In this document: in pieces, positions 56,047 through 64,000 of the stretch | How positions within the stretch are numbered: the first letter of the stretch is position 1 | Layout: each line of letters opens with the position of its first letter | Assembly: GCF_918741295.1 (NCBI RefSeq) | Contig: NZ_CAKKNB010000005.1 | Location: 216,036-280,035, forward strand | Direction: 5' to 3' | Source: Aquabacterium sp. CECT 9606 | GTDB lineage: Bacteria; Pseudomonadota; Gammaproteobacteria; Burkholderiales; Burkholderiaceae_C | Length of the DNA stretch: 64,000 bases | The notes under the pieces: model-generated | What the model was told of the DNA's origin: nothing | Seen by the model: only the letters and a program-made list of their open reading frames with translations | The model's database searches: none | Translations under genes and position numbers: made by a program

Positions 56047-59000
56047 ATGAGCCGCGACGAAGACCAACAACTGGCCCGGCGCTTTGCCGCCCTGAAGCCC
56101 GCTTCACGCCGTGCCTTCCTGGCCAGGATGCAGGCCGCTGGGTTGAACTTCGCCGAGTTGCCCATCGTGAGGCTGGAGAGCGAACCCGCTGATGACCTGC
56201 CTTTGTCGATGGCACAGCGCGGCCTGTGGCTGACCTGGCAGTTGGACCAGGCCAGCCCCGCCTACAACATGCCCGGTCTGCTGCACCTGAGCGGGCCGCT
56301 GGACGAGGCAGCGTTGCGCCGCAGCATGGGCGATCTGGCGCGGCGCCACGAGGTGCTGCGCACAGTCTTCGTGGCCGACGCACAGGGCGAGCCCTGGCAG
56401 CGCATCCTGCCCGATGCCGAGGTGGTTTTGAGCCACAGCGATCTGCGCCCATCGCCCATGGCGGTGCGTGAAGCGATGGCCCGCCAGCAGGCCCAGGCCT
56501 TCGCGGAGCAGGCCTTCCAGCTCGACGCGCAAGCGCCCTGGCGCGCGGCGCTGTTCCGGATCGGCGATGCCGAACACCTGCTGGCCATCGTGGTCCACCA
56601 CATCGCGGCCGACGCCTGGTCGCTGCGCATCCTGATGGACGAGTTGCTGGCCCTGTACGAGGCCCACGCCCTGAGCCAGTCGCCCAGCTTGGCATCCTTG
56701 CCGATCCGCTACGCGGACTATGCCGTGTGGCAGCGCAACTGGATGGAGGCGGGTGAGCAGGACCGGCAACTGGCCTATTGGCAGGCCAGCCTGGGCAGCC
56801 TGCACCCCGTGCTGGACTTGCCACTGGACCGCCCACGCGAGGCCATGCGCCATGCGCCCGAAGGCCGACTCGTGCAGGCCTTGCCGGCCGAGCTGAGCGC
56901 TAAGCTGCGCGAGGTGGCCAAGGCGCAGGGCACCTCGCTTTACATGGTGATGCTGGCCCTGTTCGGGCTGACCTTGAACCGCCTGACGGGGCAGACCGAC
57001 ATCCGCATCGGCTCGCCAACCGCCAACCGCCTGCGCGCCGAAACCCATGGCTTGGTGGGCTATGTGGCCAATGTGCAGGTGTTGCGTGCCCAGATGGACA
57101 CGCGCCTCGGATTTTCGGATTGGCTGTCCCAGGTGCGTGAAACGGTGCTGGGCGCCCAGTCCCACCAGGACCTGCCTTTCGATGCACTGGTGGCGGCCTT
57201 GCTGCCTGAGCGTCAGGCTGGCGTGCATCCGCTCTTCCAGGTCAAGTGCACCGAGCAATCGGCGTGGCCCGATGTGCGATTGGCCGCTGGACTTGAGGTG
57301 CGCCTGGAAGAGCTGTCGGGCGGACGTGCCCACTTTGACCTCAGCTTCGATTTTGTCGACAGCGGCCAGGGCATCGAGACCACATGGGCCTATGCGGCTG
57401 ACTTGTTCGAGGACGCCAGCATCGACCGCATGGCGGCTTTGTGGGTGCAACTGGCGCAAGCGGCCGTGCGTGACCCGTCCTGCTCGCTGGGGGATGGATT
57501 CCTGCCTGCTGTGCCTGTCGAAGATGCATGCCTTCAGGGCGAGGCCGTGGCATGGGCGGATAGCCACGTCCTGTCGCTGTGGCAGCGCAGCGTGGCCCGC
57601 TTACCCCAGACAGACGCGGTGCGCTTCGAGGACCAGGCCTGGACTTACCAGCAGCTGGACGCGCAGAGCGAGCGCCTGGCGCAAAGGCTGCGCGCCCTGG
57701 GCGTGGGCCCGGAAGTGCGCGTGGGCGTGCATGCCCCGCGCGAAGGCGAATTCGTGCTCGGCCTGCTGGCCGTGCTCAAGGCCGGTGGCGTGTTCGTGCC
57801 GCTGGACCCGCAACTGCCCGCAGACCGGCTGGCCTACCAGTTGGCCGACAGCGGCGCGGGCTGGTTGCTCAGCACGCAGGCCCCTTCCTGGACGCCAGAT
57901 GTGCCGGTGCTGGCGCTCGCGTTTGAACACGACATCATCGATGGCGAGCCCGCAGCCCCTTTGCGTCACCAGCCCCATCCCGACCAGGCCGCCTACGTCA
58001 TCTACACCTCCGGCTCGACCGGGCGGCCCAAGGGCGTGGTGGTCGGCCATGGCGCGCTGGCCAACTACGTGCAGGCCGTGCTGGCCCGCCTGGCCTTGCC
58101 GGGCACGGTCAAGAGCCTGGCCATGGTCTCCACGGTGGCGGCCGACCTGGGCCACACCAGCTTGTTCGGCGCGCTGTGCTCGGGCCGCACGTTGCACCTG
58201 ATCAGCGCGCAGCGTGTCTTTGACCCGGACGCGTTCGCGCAGTACATGCACGCGCACCAGGTGGACGTGCTCAAGATCGTGCCCAGCCATTTGCAGGCTT
58301 TGATGCAGGCCGCGCGGCCCGAGCAGGTGTTGCCTCGGCACACCCTGGTTGTGGGCGGCGAAGCCACTTCATGGCGCCTGCTGGACCAGATCCAGGCCTT
58401 GAAGCCGGGCTGCCGCGTGCTCAATCACTACGGCCCCACGGAAACCACCGTCGGGGTGCTCACGCAGGCGGCGTCGGAGGCTGATCGCCATGCCACGCAT
58501 TTGCCTTTAGGCCGGCCCCTGGCAAATGTCGACGCCTGGGTGCTGGACGCGGATCTGAACCCCGTACCGCAGGGCGCGGCGGGCGAGCTGTACCTGGGCG
58601 GGTCAGCCCTGGCGCGGGGTTACCAGCAGCGGGCTGGTGCCACCGCCGAGCGCTTCGTGCCCCATCCATGGCAAGCTGGCGCGCGCCTTTACCGCACGGG
58701 CGACCGGGTGCGCCAGCTTGGCCAGCAGGGCGGCCTGGCCTTCCTGGGCCGGGTCGACGACCAGGTCAAGGTGCGCGGCTACCGCGTTGAGCTGAGTGAA
58801 GTGGCCTCGGCCTTGCGGGCGCAGCCCGGCGTGCATGAAGCCGCCGTGGTGCTGGTGCAGGAGGACGATGGCCGTAGCGCGCTGGCTGCCTATGTGGTGC
58901 CTCAGGCCGACCAGGCCGCGCAACCGCTGGACGTGGTGGCACTGAAGGCCGGTTTGGCAGCGGTCCTGCCCGACTACATGGTGCCCAGTGTGATCATGGT

Positions 59001-62000
59001 GCTGGCCCAGTTGCCGCTGAATGCCAATGGCAAGCTTGACCGCCAGGCCCTGCCCAAGCCGCAGGCCATGGCCGGGGACGCTCATGAAGCCCCGCAAGGC
59101 GAGGTGGAAGAAACATTGGCCGCCGTCTGGGCAGAAGTCCTGGGCCGTGACCAGGTGAGCCGACACGACAACTTCTTCGAACTGGGGGGCGACTCTATCC
59201 TGAGCTTGAAGGTGGTTGCCCGGGCGCGCAAGCGCGGCGTCCACCTGCTGCCCAAGCAACTGTTTGAAAGCCAGTCGCTGAGCGGTCTGGCGCTGTCCGT
59301 GAGCAAGCCATCGGCCAAGGCTGCGCGCAGTGCCGAGCCGCTCATCGCGCGCCTGGATGCACAGCGCAGGCAAGCTCCGATGCCGTTGTCGTCCGCGCAG
59401 GCGCGGCAATGGTTCCTGTGGCAGTTGGACCCGGCCAGCTCGGCCTACCATGTCTCTGGCGGCCTGCAATTGCAGGGCGAACTGAACCTCGATGCCTTGA
59501 GGCGTGCGTTCCAGGCGTTGGTCGATCGGCATGAGTCGCTGCGCACGGTGTTCCGCGCCAGTGCCGACGGCCTGGCCGAGCAGTGGATCCAAGCCGTGGT
59601 GGCACTGGACGTCCCGCTGATCGACGTGTCGCAAGCCGACGAGGCTGAACGAACCAGCCTGGCGCAAGCGCAGGCCCGGCAAGTCAACCAGACCCCATTT
59701 GACCTGGGCAACGGCCCGCTGTTGCGTGTGGCCGTGATCCGCATGGACGCGCGCACGCACCTGCTGGCCGTGGCGATGCACCACATCGTCTCTGACGGCT
59801 GGTCCATGCAAGTCATCGTTGACGAGTTCGTGGCGCTTTACCGCGCCCACCTGGCGGGCCAGGAAGCCAGCTTGCCGCCCTTGGCCATCCAATATGCGGA
59901 CTACGCCGCTTGGCAACGCCAGTGGCTGGCCGATGGCGAGAAGGATCGTCAGCTCAGTTACTGGAAGAACCAGCTTGAAAGCGGCCTGGAGGACGGTGAG
60001 CACCCCGTGCTGCAACTGGCCACGGACCACCCGCGTCAGGCCCAGCCCGTCTACCGGGCTGCCCATCACCAGCAGACCCTGCCTGTCGCCTTGGTGCACG
60101 ATCTGCAGCGCCGAGCGCACGAGCAGGGCGCCACCTTGTTCATGGCCTTGCTGGCTGGCTGGCAGGCGCTGTTGCAACGCTACACCGGACAGGATGACAT
60201 CCGCGTGGGCGTGCCCGTCGCCAACCGACACCGCATCGAGACACAGGGCGTGGTGGGCTTTTTCGTCAACACCCAGGTGCTGCGCAACCTTCTGCATGCC
60301 CGCATGCCGCTCAGCCAGGTGCTGGCGCAGGCCAAAGACGCCGCGCTGGGCGCGCAGTCGAACCAGGACCTGCCTTTCGAGCAACTCGTGGAGGCCCTGC
60401 AGCCCGAGCGCAGCCTGAACCACAGCCCCCTGTTCCAGGTGCTGTTGAACCATCAGCGCGACCAGCGCGGCGCCTTAGCCCAGGTGCCCGGCTTGACCGT
60501 GCAGCCCTGGGATCTGGGCGAGCAGGCCGCGCAGTTCGAGCTGGCCCTGCACACCACCGAAGATGCGCAAGGCGGCGTGCACATCATGCTCAGCTACGCC
60601 CGTGAGCTGTTCGAGCCCGAGACCATCGCTCGTCTGGTGGGCCACTACCAGGCCATGCTCCAGGCGCTGGCCAGTCAGCCGGATTTGCCCTTGGGCGATG
60701 TCGCCTGGCTGAGTGCGCCTGAACAAGCCGTGCTCGGCCAATGGAGCGTGAACCGCACGCACCATGCCGATGGCACGCAGGTGCATCACCTGATTGAGCG
60801 CCAGGCCGCTCGGACACCGGATGCGCCGGCCCTGGTTTTCGAGCAGACCACCTTGAGCTACGGCCAGCTCAACCGGCGGGCCAACCAATTGGCCCACCTC
60901 CTGATCGGGCAAGGCCTGCAACCCGAGGTTCTGGTCGGTATCGCGGTAGAGCGGTCTATCGAGATGGTGGTTGGCCTGCTGGCGATCATGAAAGCAGGGG
61001 GCGCCTATGTGCCGCTGGACCCAGAGTATCCCAAGGACCGCCTGGCCTACATGATGCAGGACAGCGGCATGGGCCTGTTGCTGACGCAAAGCCATGTGTT
61101 GCCTGGCCTGCCCGTTGTCGAGACCGCCACGGGTGCTTTGCGCACATGGTGCCTCGACACGTTGGACCTGAGCGCCGAGCCTGACCACGATCCTTGCGTG
61201 CCTCTGCATGGCGACAGCCTGGCGTATGTGATCTACACGTCCGGGTCGACCGGCCGCCCCAAGGGCGCGGCCAACCGCCATCGCTCCTTGCACAACCGCC
61301 TGGCCTGGATGCAGTCGGCCTATGCCCTGACCCCGGCGGACACGGTGCTGCAGAAGACGCCCTTCAGCTTTGACGTGTCGGTGTGGGAATTCTTCTGGCC
61401 GCTGATGGTGGGTGCGCGCCTGGCCGTGGCGCGTCCCGGCGATCACCGTGATCCTGATCGACTGATCGGGCTGATTCAGCGGCATGGCGTGAGCACGTTG
61501 CACTTCGTGCCATCCATGCTGCAGGCCTTCATGGCGCACCAAGGCGTGGGTGTCTGCACCTCGCTCAGGCGCATCGTCTGCAGTGGCGAAGCCTTGCCTG
61601 CCGAGTTGCAGAACCAGGTCTTCTCACGCCTGCCGGGCGCCGGCCTGTACAACCTGTATGGCCCGACCGAAGCGGCCATCGATGTCACCCATTGGACTTG
61701 CCGTGACGATGGCCTGAACCACGTGGCCATCGGCCAGCCCATCGCCGACACCACCGTGCGCGTGCTGGACGCCGGCCTGAACTTGTTGCCACAAGGCGTG
61801 GCTGGCGAGCTGTACCTGGGCGGCATCGGCCTGGCCCGCGGCTATGTCGGGCGCCACGGCTTGACGGCCGAGCGCTTCGTGGCCGACCCCTTCAGCACCA
61901 CGGGCGAGCGCTTGTACCGAACCGGCGACCTGGTGCGCTGGCGCCTGGATGGCCAGATCGAATACCTGGGCCGCATCGACCACCAGGTCAAGATCCGGGG

Positions 62001-64000
62001 CTTTCGCATCGAGCTTGGCGAGATCGAGGCGCAGTTGTTGCGCCAGGCTGGCGTGCGCGAAGCCGTCGTGGTGGTGCAGCCGTTGGCCGCAGGCGCGCGC
62101 CTGGTGGCCTATGTGTCGGGCGCTCAGGTTCTGCACACGCCGGGCATCAAGGCGCAACTGGCCCTGGACCTGCCGGACTACATGGTGCCCGCGCTGATCA
62201 TGGTGCTGGATCAGTTGCCCTTGAATGCCAACGGCAAGGTCGACCGCAAGGCATTGCCTGCGCCTGATGTGACGGGGCACGACAGCGAGGCCGAGGCACC
62301 GCAAGGCGAGGCCGAACGGGTGCTGGCGGGTATCTGGTCCGAGGTCCTGAGTGTGCAGGCCATCGGCCGGCAAGACAACTTCTTTGAACTGGGCGGGGAT
62401 TCCATCCTGAGCCTGCAGATCGTGGCGCGGGCCCGCAAGGCCGGTTGGTGGATCACGCCCCGGCAGATGTTCGAGCGGCAGCGTGTGGCTGACCTGGCCC
62501 AGGTGATGCAGCCGGTTGCCGCCATGACGGCGGCTGGCCAGGATGCCGCGCAGGGCGAGGTGCCGCTTCTGCCCATCCAATGCGAGTTCTTCGGGCGCGC
62601 CGTGCCCACGCGCGCGCACTGGAATCAGGCGCTGCTGCTGCAAACTCATCTGCCTTTGGACACGGGCCTGCTGGCCCAGGCGCTGCACGCATTGGTGCAG
62701 CAGCACGATGGCCTGCGCCTGCGCTATCGTCAGGAAGCGGGTGTCTGGCAGCAAGCCTATGGTGCGGCTGCCTTGCAGCCCGAGCTATTGTGGATTCGCC
62801 AGGCCCGCGACGCCACCGAGTTGGAGGCGCTGTGCGATGAAGCGCATCGCAGCCTGGATCTAGCCCATGGCCCGCTGATGCGCGCACTGGCCGTGTCCAT
62901 GGCCGATGGCACGAATCGCCTGCTGTTGACGGCTCACCATCTGGTGGTCGATGGGGTGTCGTGGCGCGTGCTGGTCGAGGACTTGCACTTGGCCTATGGC
63001 CAACTCGTGGCCGGGCAAGCCCTGAGCCTGCCTGCGCGAACGAGCAGTTACCAAAGCTGGGCTCGACGGCTGTTGGACAGTTTGCCGGTGCATGCCGCCG
63101 ATATGCCCTGGTGGAGCAAGCTGGCCGATGTGCCCTTCAGCCTGCCTTTGGCGCAGGCCGAGTCGCCACATGGTTCGCGCGGCCAGCAGGCCAGCGTGAC
63201 GCGCCAGCTCGATGCCGTGGCCACACAGGCCTTGCTGAAAGACGCGCCCGCCGCCTACCGCACGCAGGTCAACGATCTGCTGCTGACCGCCCTGGGGCGT
63301 GCGCTTTGCCGCTGGAGTGGTCACGAGCGCATCCTGATCGACCTGGAAGGGCATGGCCGGGAGAACCTGCATGCGGACATCGACTTGTCGCGCACGGTCG
63401 GCTGGTTCACCAGCCTGTATCCGATCGAGCTGGATGCGTTGGGTGAGCCTGGCCAGGCGCTCAAGCGGGTCAAGGAGCATCTGCGGCAGGTGCCCCACAA
63501 GGGCGTGGGTCATGGCCTGCTCAAGCACCTGGGCACCGTCGCGCAACGCGAGGCGCTGGCCGCCTTGCCCAAGGCGCAGGTCGTTTTCAACTACCTGGGC
63601 CAGATCGACAGCGGACTCGATGCCCTCGCGGACTGGACGCCTGCGTCGGAATCCCTCGGCACCCCGATGGACCCGCAGGCCCAGCCCTGGCATGCGCTGT
63701 CGGTCAGCGCCCAGGTCGCCCAAGGCGTGCTGAGCCTGAGCATGAGCTACCCGGCATCGCGTGTTGACGCGGGCACCATGTCGTCCCTGCTGGACGACTG
63801 CCTGAGTGAACTGCATGCCCTGATCACCCACTGCGGCAGCGGTGCAGCCGGGCTGACGCCATCGGACGTGCCGCTGTCCGGGCTGAACCAGCATCAACTG
63901 GACGCGCTGGCCTTGCCTGCCGTGCGCGTGGACGACCTGTACCCCTTGTCCCCCATGCAGGAAGGCATGCTCTTTCACAGCGTCTACGAGCCCAGCGGCA
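56047..64000 (+). CDS. siderophore NRPS 2 (partial): C-A-PCP-C-A-PCP-E-C...
   Basis: 2651 codons to the window edge with no stop. C1 has a variant motif HHIAADA (184-190). A1 (about 505-1005) reads D-L-T-K-V-G-H-V-G-K, the aspartate code; PCP Ser1050. C2 HHIVSDG (1245). A2 (about 1575-2070) reads D-V-W-H-I-S-L-I-D-K, serine; PCP Ser2119. An epimerase follows (HHLVVDG at 2297, RTVGWFTSLYP). A new C domain begins (VDDLYPLSPMQEGMLFHSVY) and is cut off. ATG 56047 lies 7 bases after NRPS 1. The Asp module is the expected substrate of the SyrP-like hydroxylase. Further modules, release domain, ornithine N-hydroxylase, receptor and exporter genes, if any, lie beyond the window. Confidence 0.95.
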   Translation, partial: MSRDEDQQLARRFAALKPASRRAFLARMQAAGLNFAELPIVRLESEPADDLPLSMAQRGLWLTWQLDQASPAYNMPGLLHLSGPLDEAALRRSMGDLARRHEVLRTVFVADAQGEPWQRILPDAEVVLSHSDLRPSPMAVREAMARQQAQAFAEQAFQLDAQAPWRAALFRIGDAEHLLAIVVHHIAADAWSLRILMDELLALYEAHALSQSPSLASLPIRYADYAVWQRNWMEAGEQDRQLAYWQASLGSLHPVLDLPLDRPREAMRHAPEGRLVQALPAELSAKLREVAKAQGTSLYMVMLALFGLTLNRLTGQTDIRIGSPTANRLRAETHGLVGYVANVQVLRAQMDTRLGFSDWLSQVRETVLGAQSHQDLPFDALVAALLPERQAGVHPLFQVKCTEQSAWPDVRLAAGLEVRLEELSGGRAHFDLSFDFVDSGQGIETTWAYAADLFEDASIDRMAALWVQLAQAAVRDPSCSLGDGFLPAVPVEDACLQGEAVAWADSHVLSLWQRSVARLPQTDAVRFEDQAWTYQQLDAQSERLAQRLRALGVGPEVRVGVHAPREGEFVLGLLAVLKAGGVFVPLDPQLPADRLAYQLADSGAGWLLSTQAPSWTPDVPVLALAFEHDIIDGEPAAPLRHQPHPDQAAYVIYTSGSTGRPKGVVVGHGALANYVQAVLARLALPGTVKSLAMVSTVAADLGHTSLFGALCSGRTLHLISAQRVFDPDAFAQYMHAHQVDVLKIVPSHLQALMQAARPEQVLPRHTLVVGGEATSWRLLDQIQALKPGCRVLNHYGPTETTVGVLTQAASEADRHATHLPLGRPLANVDAWVLDADLNPVPQGAAGELYLGGSALARGYQQRAGATAERFVPHPWQAGARLYRTGDRVRQLGQQGGLAFLGRVDDQVKVRGYRVELSEVASALRAQPGVHEAAVVLVQEDDGRSALAAYVVPQADQAAQPLDVVALKAGLAAVLPDYMVPSVIMVLAQLPLNANGKLDRQALPKPQAMAGDAHEAPQGEVEETLAAVWAEVLGRDQVSRHDNFFELGGDSILSLKVVARARKRGVHLLPKQLFESQSLSGLALSVSKPSAKAARSAEPLIARLDAQRRQAPMPLSSAQARQWFLWQLDPASSAYHVSGGLQLQGELNLDALRRAFQALVDRHESLRTVFRASADGLAEQWIQAVVALDVPLIDVSQADEAERTSLAQAQARQVNQTPFDLGNGPLLRVAVIRMDARTHLLAVAMHHIVSDGWSMQVIVDEFVALYRAHLAGQEASLPPLAIQYADYAAWQRQWLADGEKDRQLSYWKNQLESGLEDGEHPVLQLATDHPRQAQPVYRAAHHQQTLPVALVHDLQRRAHEQGATLFMALLAGWQALLQRYTGQDDIRVGVPVANRHRIETQGVVGFFVNTQVLRNLLHARMPLSQVLAQAKDAALGAQSNQDLPFEQLVEALQPERSLNHSPLFQVLLNHQRDQRGALAQVPGLTVQPWDLGEQAAQFELALHTTEDAQGGVHIMLSYARELFEPETIARLVGHYQAMLQALASQPDLPLGDVAWLSAPEQAVLGQWSVNRTHHADGTQVHHLIERQAARTPDAPALVFEQTTLSYGQLNRRANQLAHLLIGQGLQPEVLVGIAVERSIEMVVGLLAIMKAGGAYVPLDPEYPKDRLAYMMQDSGMGLLLTQSHVLPGLPVVETATGALRTWCLDTLDLSAEPDHDPCVPLHGDSLAYVIYTSGSTGRPKGAANRHRSLHNRLAWMQSAYALTPADTVLQKTPFSFDVSVWEFFWPLMVGARLAVARPGDHRDPDRLIGLIQRHGVSTLHFVPSMLQAFMAHQGVGVCTSLRRIVCSGEALPAELQNQVFSRLPGAGLYNLYGPTEAAIDVTHWTCRDDGLNHVAIGQPIADTTVRVLDAGLNLLPQGVAGELYLGGIGLARGYVGRHGLTAERFVADPFSTTGERLYRTGDLVRWRLDGQIEYLGRIDHQVKIRGFRIELGEIEAQLLRQAGVREAVVVVQPLAAGARLVAYVSGAQVLHTPGIKAQLALDLPDYMVPALIMVLDQLPLNANGKVDRKALPAPDVTGHDSEAEAPQGEAERVLAGIWSEVLSVQAIGRQDNFFELGGDSILSLQIVARARKAGWWITPRQMFERQRVADLAQVMQPVAAMTAAGQDAAQGEVPLLPIQCEFFGRAVPTRAHWNQALLLQTHLPLDTGLLAQALHALVQQHDGLRLRYRQEAGVWQQAYGAAALQPELLWIRQARDATELEALCDEAHRSLDLAHGPLMRALAVSMADGTNRLLLTAHHLVVDGVSWRVLVEDLHLAYGQLVAGQALSLPARTSSYQSWARRLLDSLPVHAADMPWWSKLADVPFSLPLAQAESPHGSRGQQASVTRQLDAVATQALLKDAPAAYRTQVNDLLLTALGRALCRWSGHERILIDLEGHGRENLHADIDLSRTVGWFTSLYPIELDALGEPGQALKRVKEHLRQVPHKGVGHGLLKHLGTVAQREALAALPKAQVVFNYLGQIDSGLDALADWTPASESLGTPMDPQAQPWHALSVSAQVAQGVLSLSMSYPASRVDAGTMSSLLDDCLSELHALITHCGSGAAGLTPSDVPLSGLNQHQLDALALPAVRVDDLYPLSPMQEGMLFHSVYEPSG

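Overview
The window reads as a high-GC betaproteobacterial chromosome, most likely order Burkholderiales. The evidence is the housekeeping order smpB / ratA / rnfH / DUF4124 / guaB / guaA, the protein families present, and a lipopeptide-siderophore cluster of the type known from Cupriavidus, Variovorax and Herbaspirillum. I saw no tRNA, rRNA, CRISPR array, transposase or phage gene. The species cannot be named from the sequence.

1-8.2 kb is core genome: a chemoreceptor, SmpB, RatA, RnfH, a DUF4124 protein, and guaB - MFS exporter - guaA, closed by a clear intrinsic terminator. 9.8-18.2 kb is an efflux/sulfide unit. A divergent ArsR repressor faces an operon-like run of RND adaptor, RND pump, DUF2892 membrane protein, zinc-ribbon thioredoxin, TolC-like channel and sulfide:quinone oxidoreductase. 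A second sulfide module, a BigR/SqrR-type repressor overlapping a DUF442 (Blh-like) protein, sits at 19.0-19.8 kb.

8.3-9.8 kb and 18.6-41.6 kb together form a low-oxygen/stress island. It holds a full-length [FeFe] hydrogenase with an unusual C-terminal NTF2/SnoaL-like extension and, 18 kb away, a paralogue that has lost three internal blocks in frame. It also holds a fatty acid desaturase, a CBS protein, a PRTase / hydrolase / PCMT-erythromycin-esterase trio, Lon, a PEBP protein, MprF, cyclopropane synthase, a second GroEL, a Crp-family regulator and a universal stress protein. Two features tie it together. First, about thirteen intergenic boxes match TTGM-N6-KCAA (the FNR/FixK family); at least six place a plausible -10 exactly where a class II activator at -41.5 would need it. 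Second, an unusual number of genes are internally deleted or truncated: the hydrogenase paralogue, a SYLF protein, an ABC ATPase, two TPM genes joined into one relic, an SDR, a flavodoxin and a frameshifted mprF.

41.9-64 kb is an iron-regulated siderophore locus: a Fur-box-preceded PepSY membrane protein, an ECF sigma factor with its own Fur box, a DUF4880 stub, MbtH, a type II thioesterase, a SyrP-like hydroxylase, and two giant NRPS genes. The first NRPS is FAAL-ACP-C-A-PCP-E-C-A-PCP. The second is C-A-PCP-C-A-PCP-E-C... and runs off the window. A-domain pocket residues suggest acyl - D-Ser-like - unassigned (possibly basic) residue - Asp (probably beta-hydroxylated) - D-Ser - ..., consistent with an amphiphilic beta-hydroxyaspartate siderophore.
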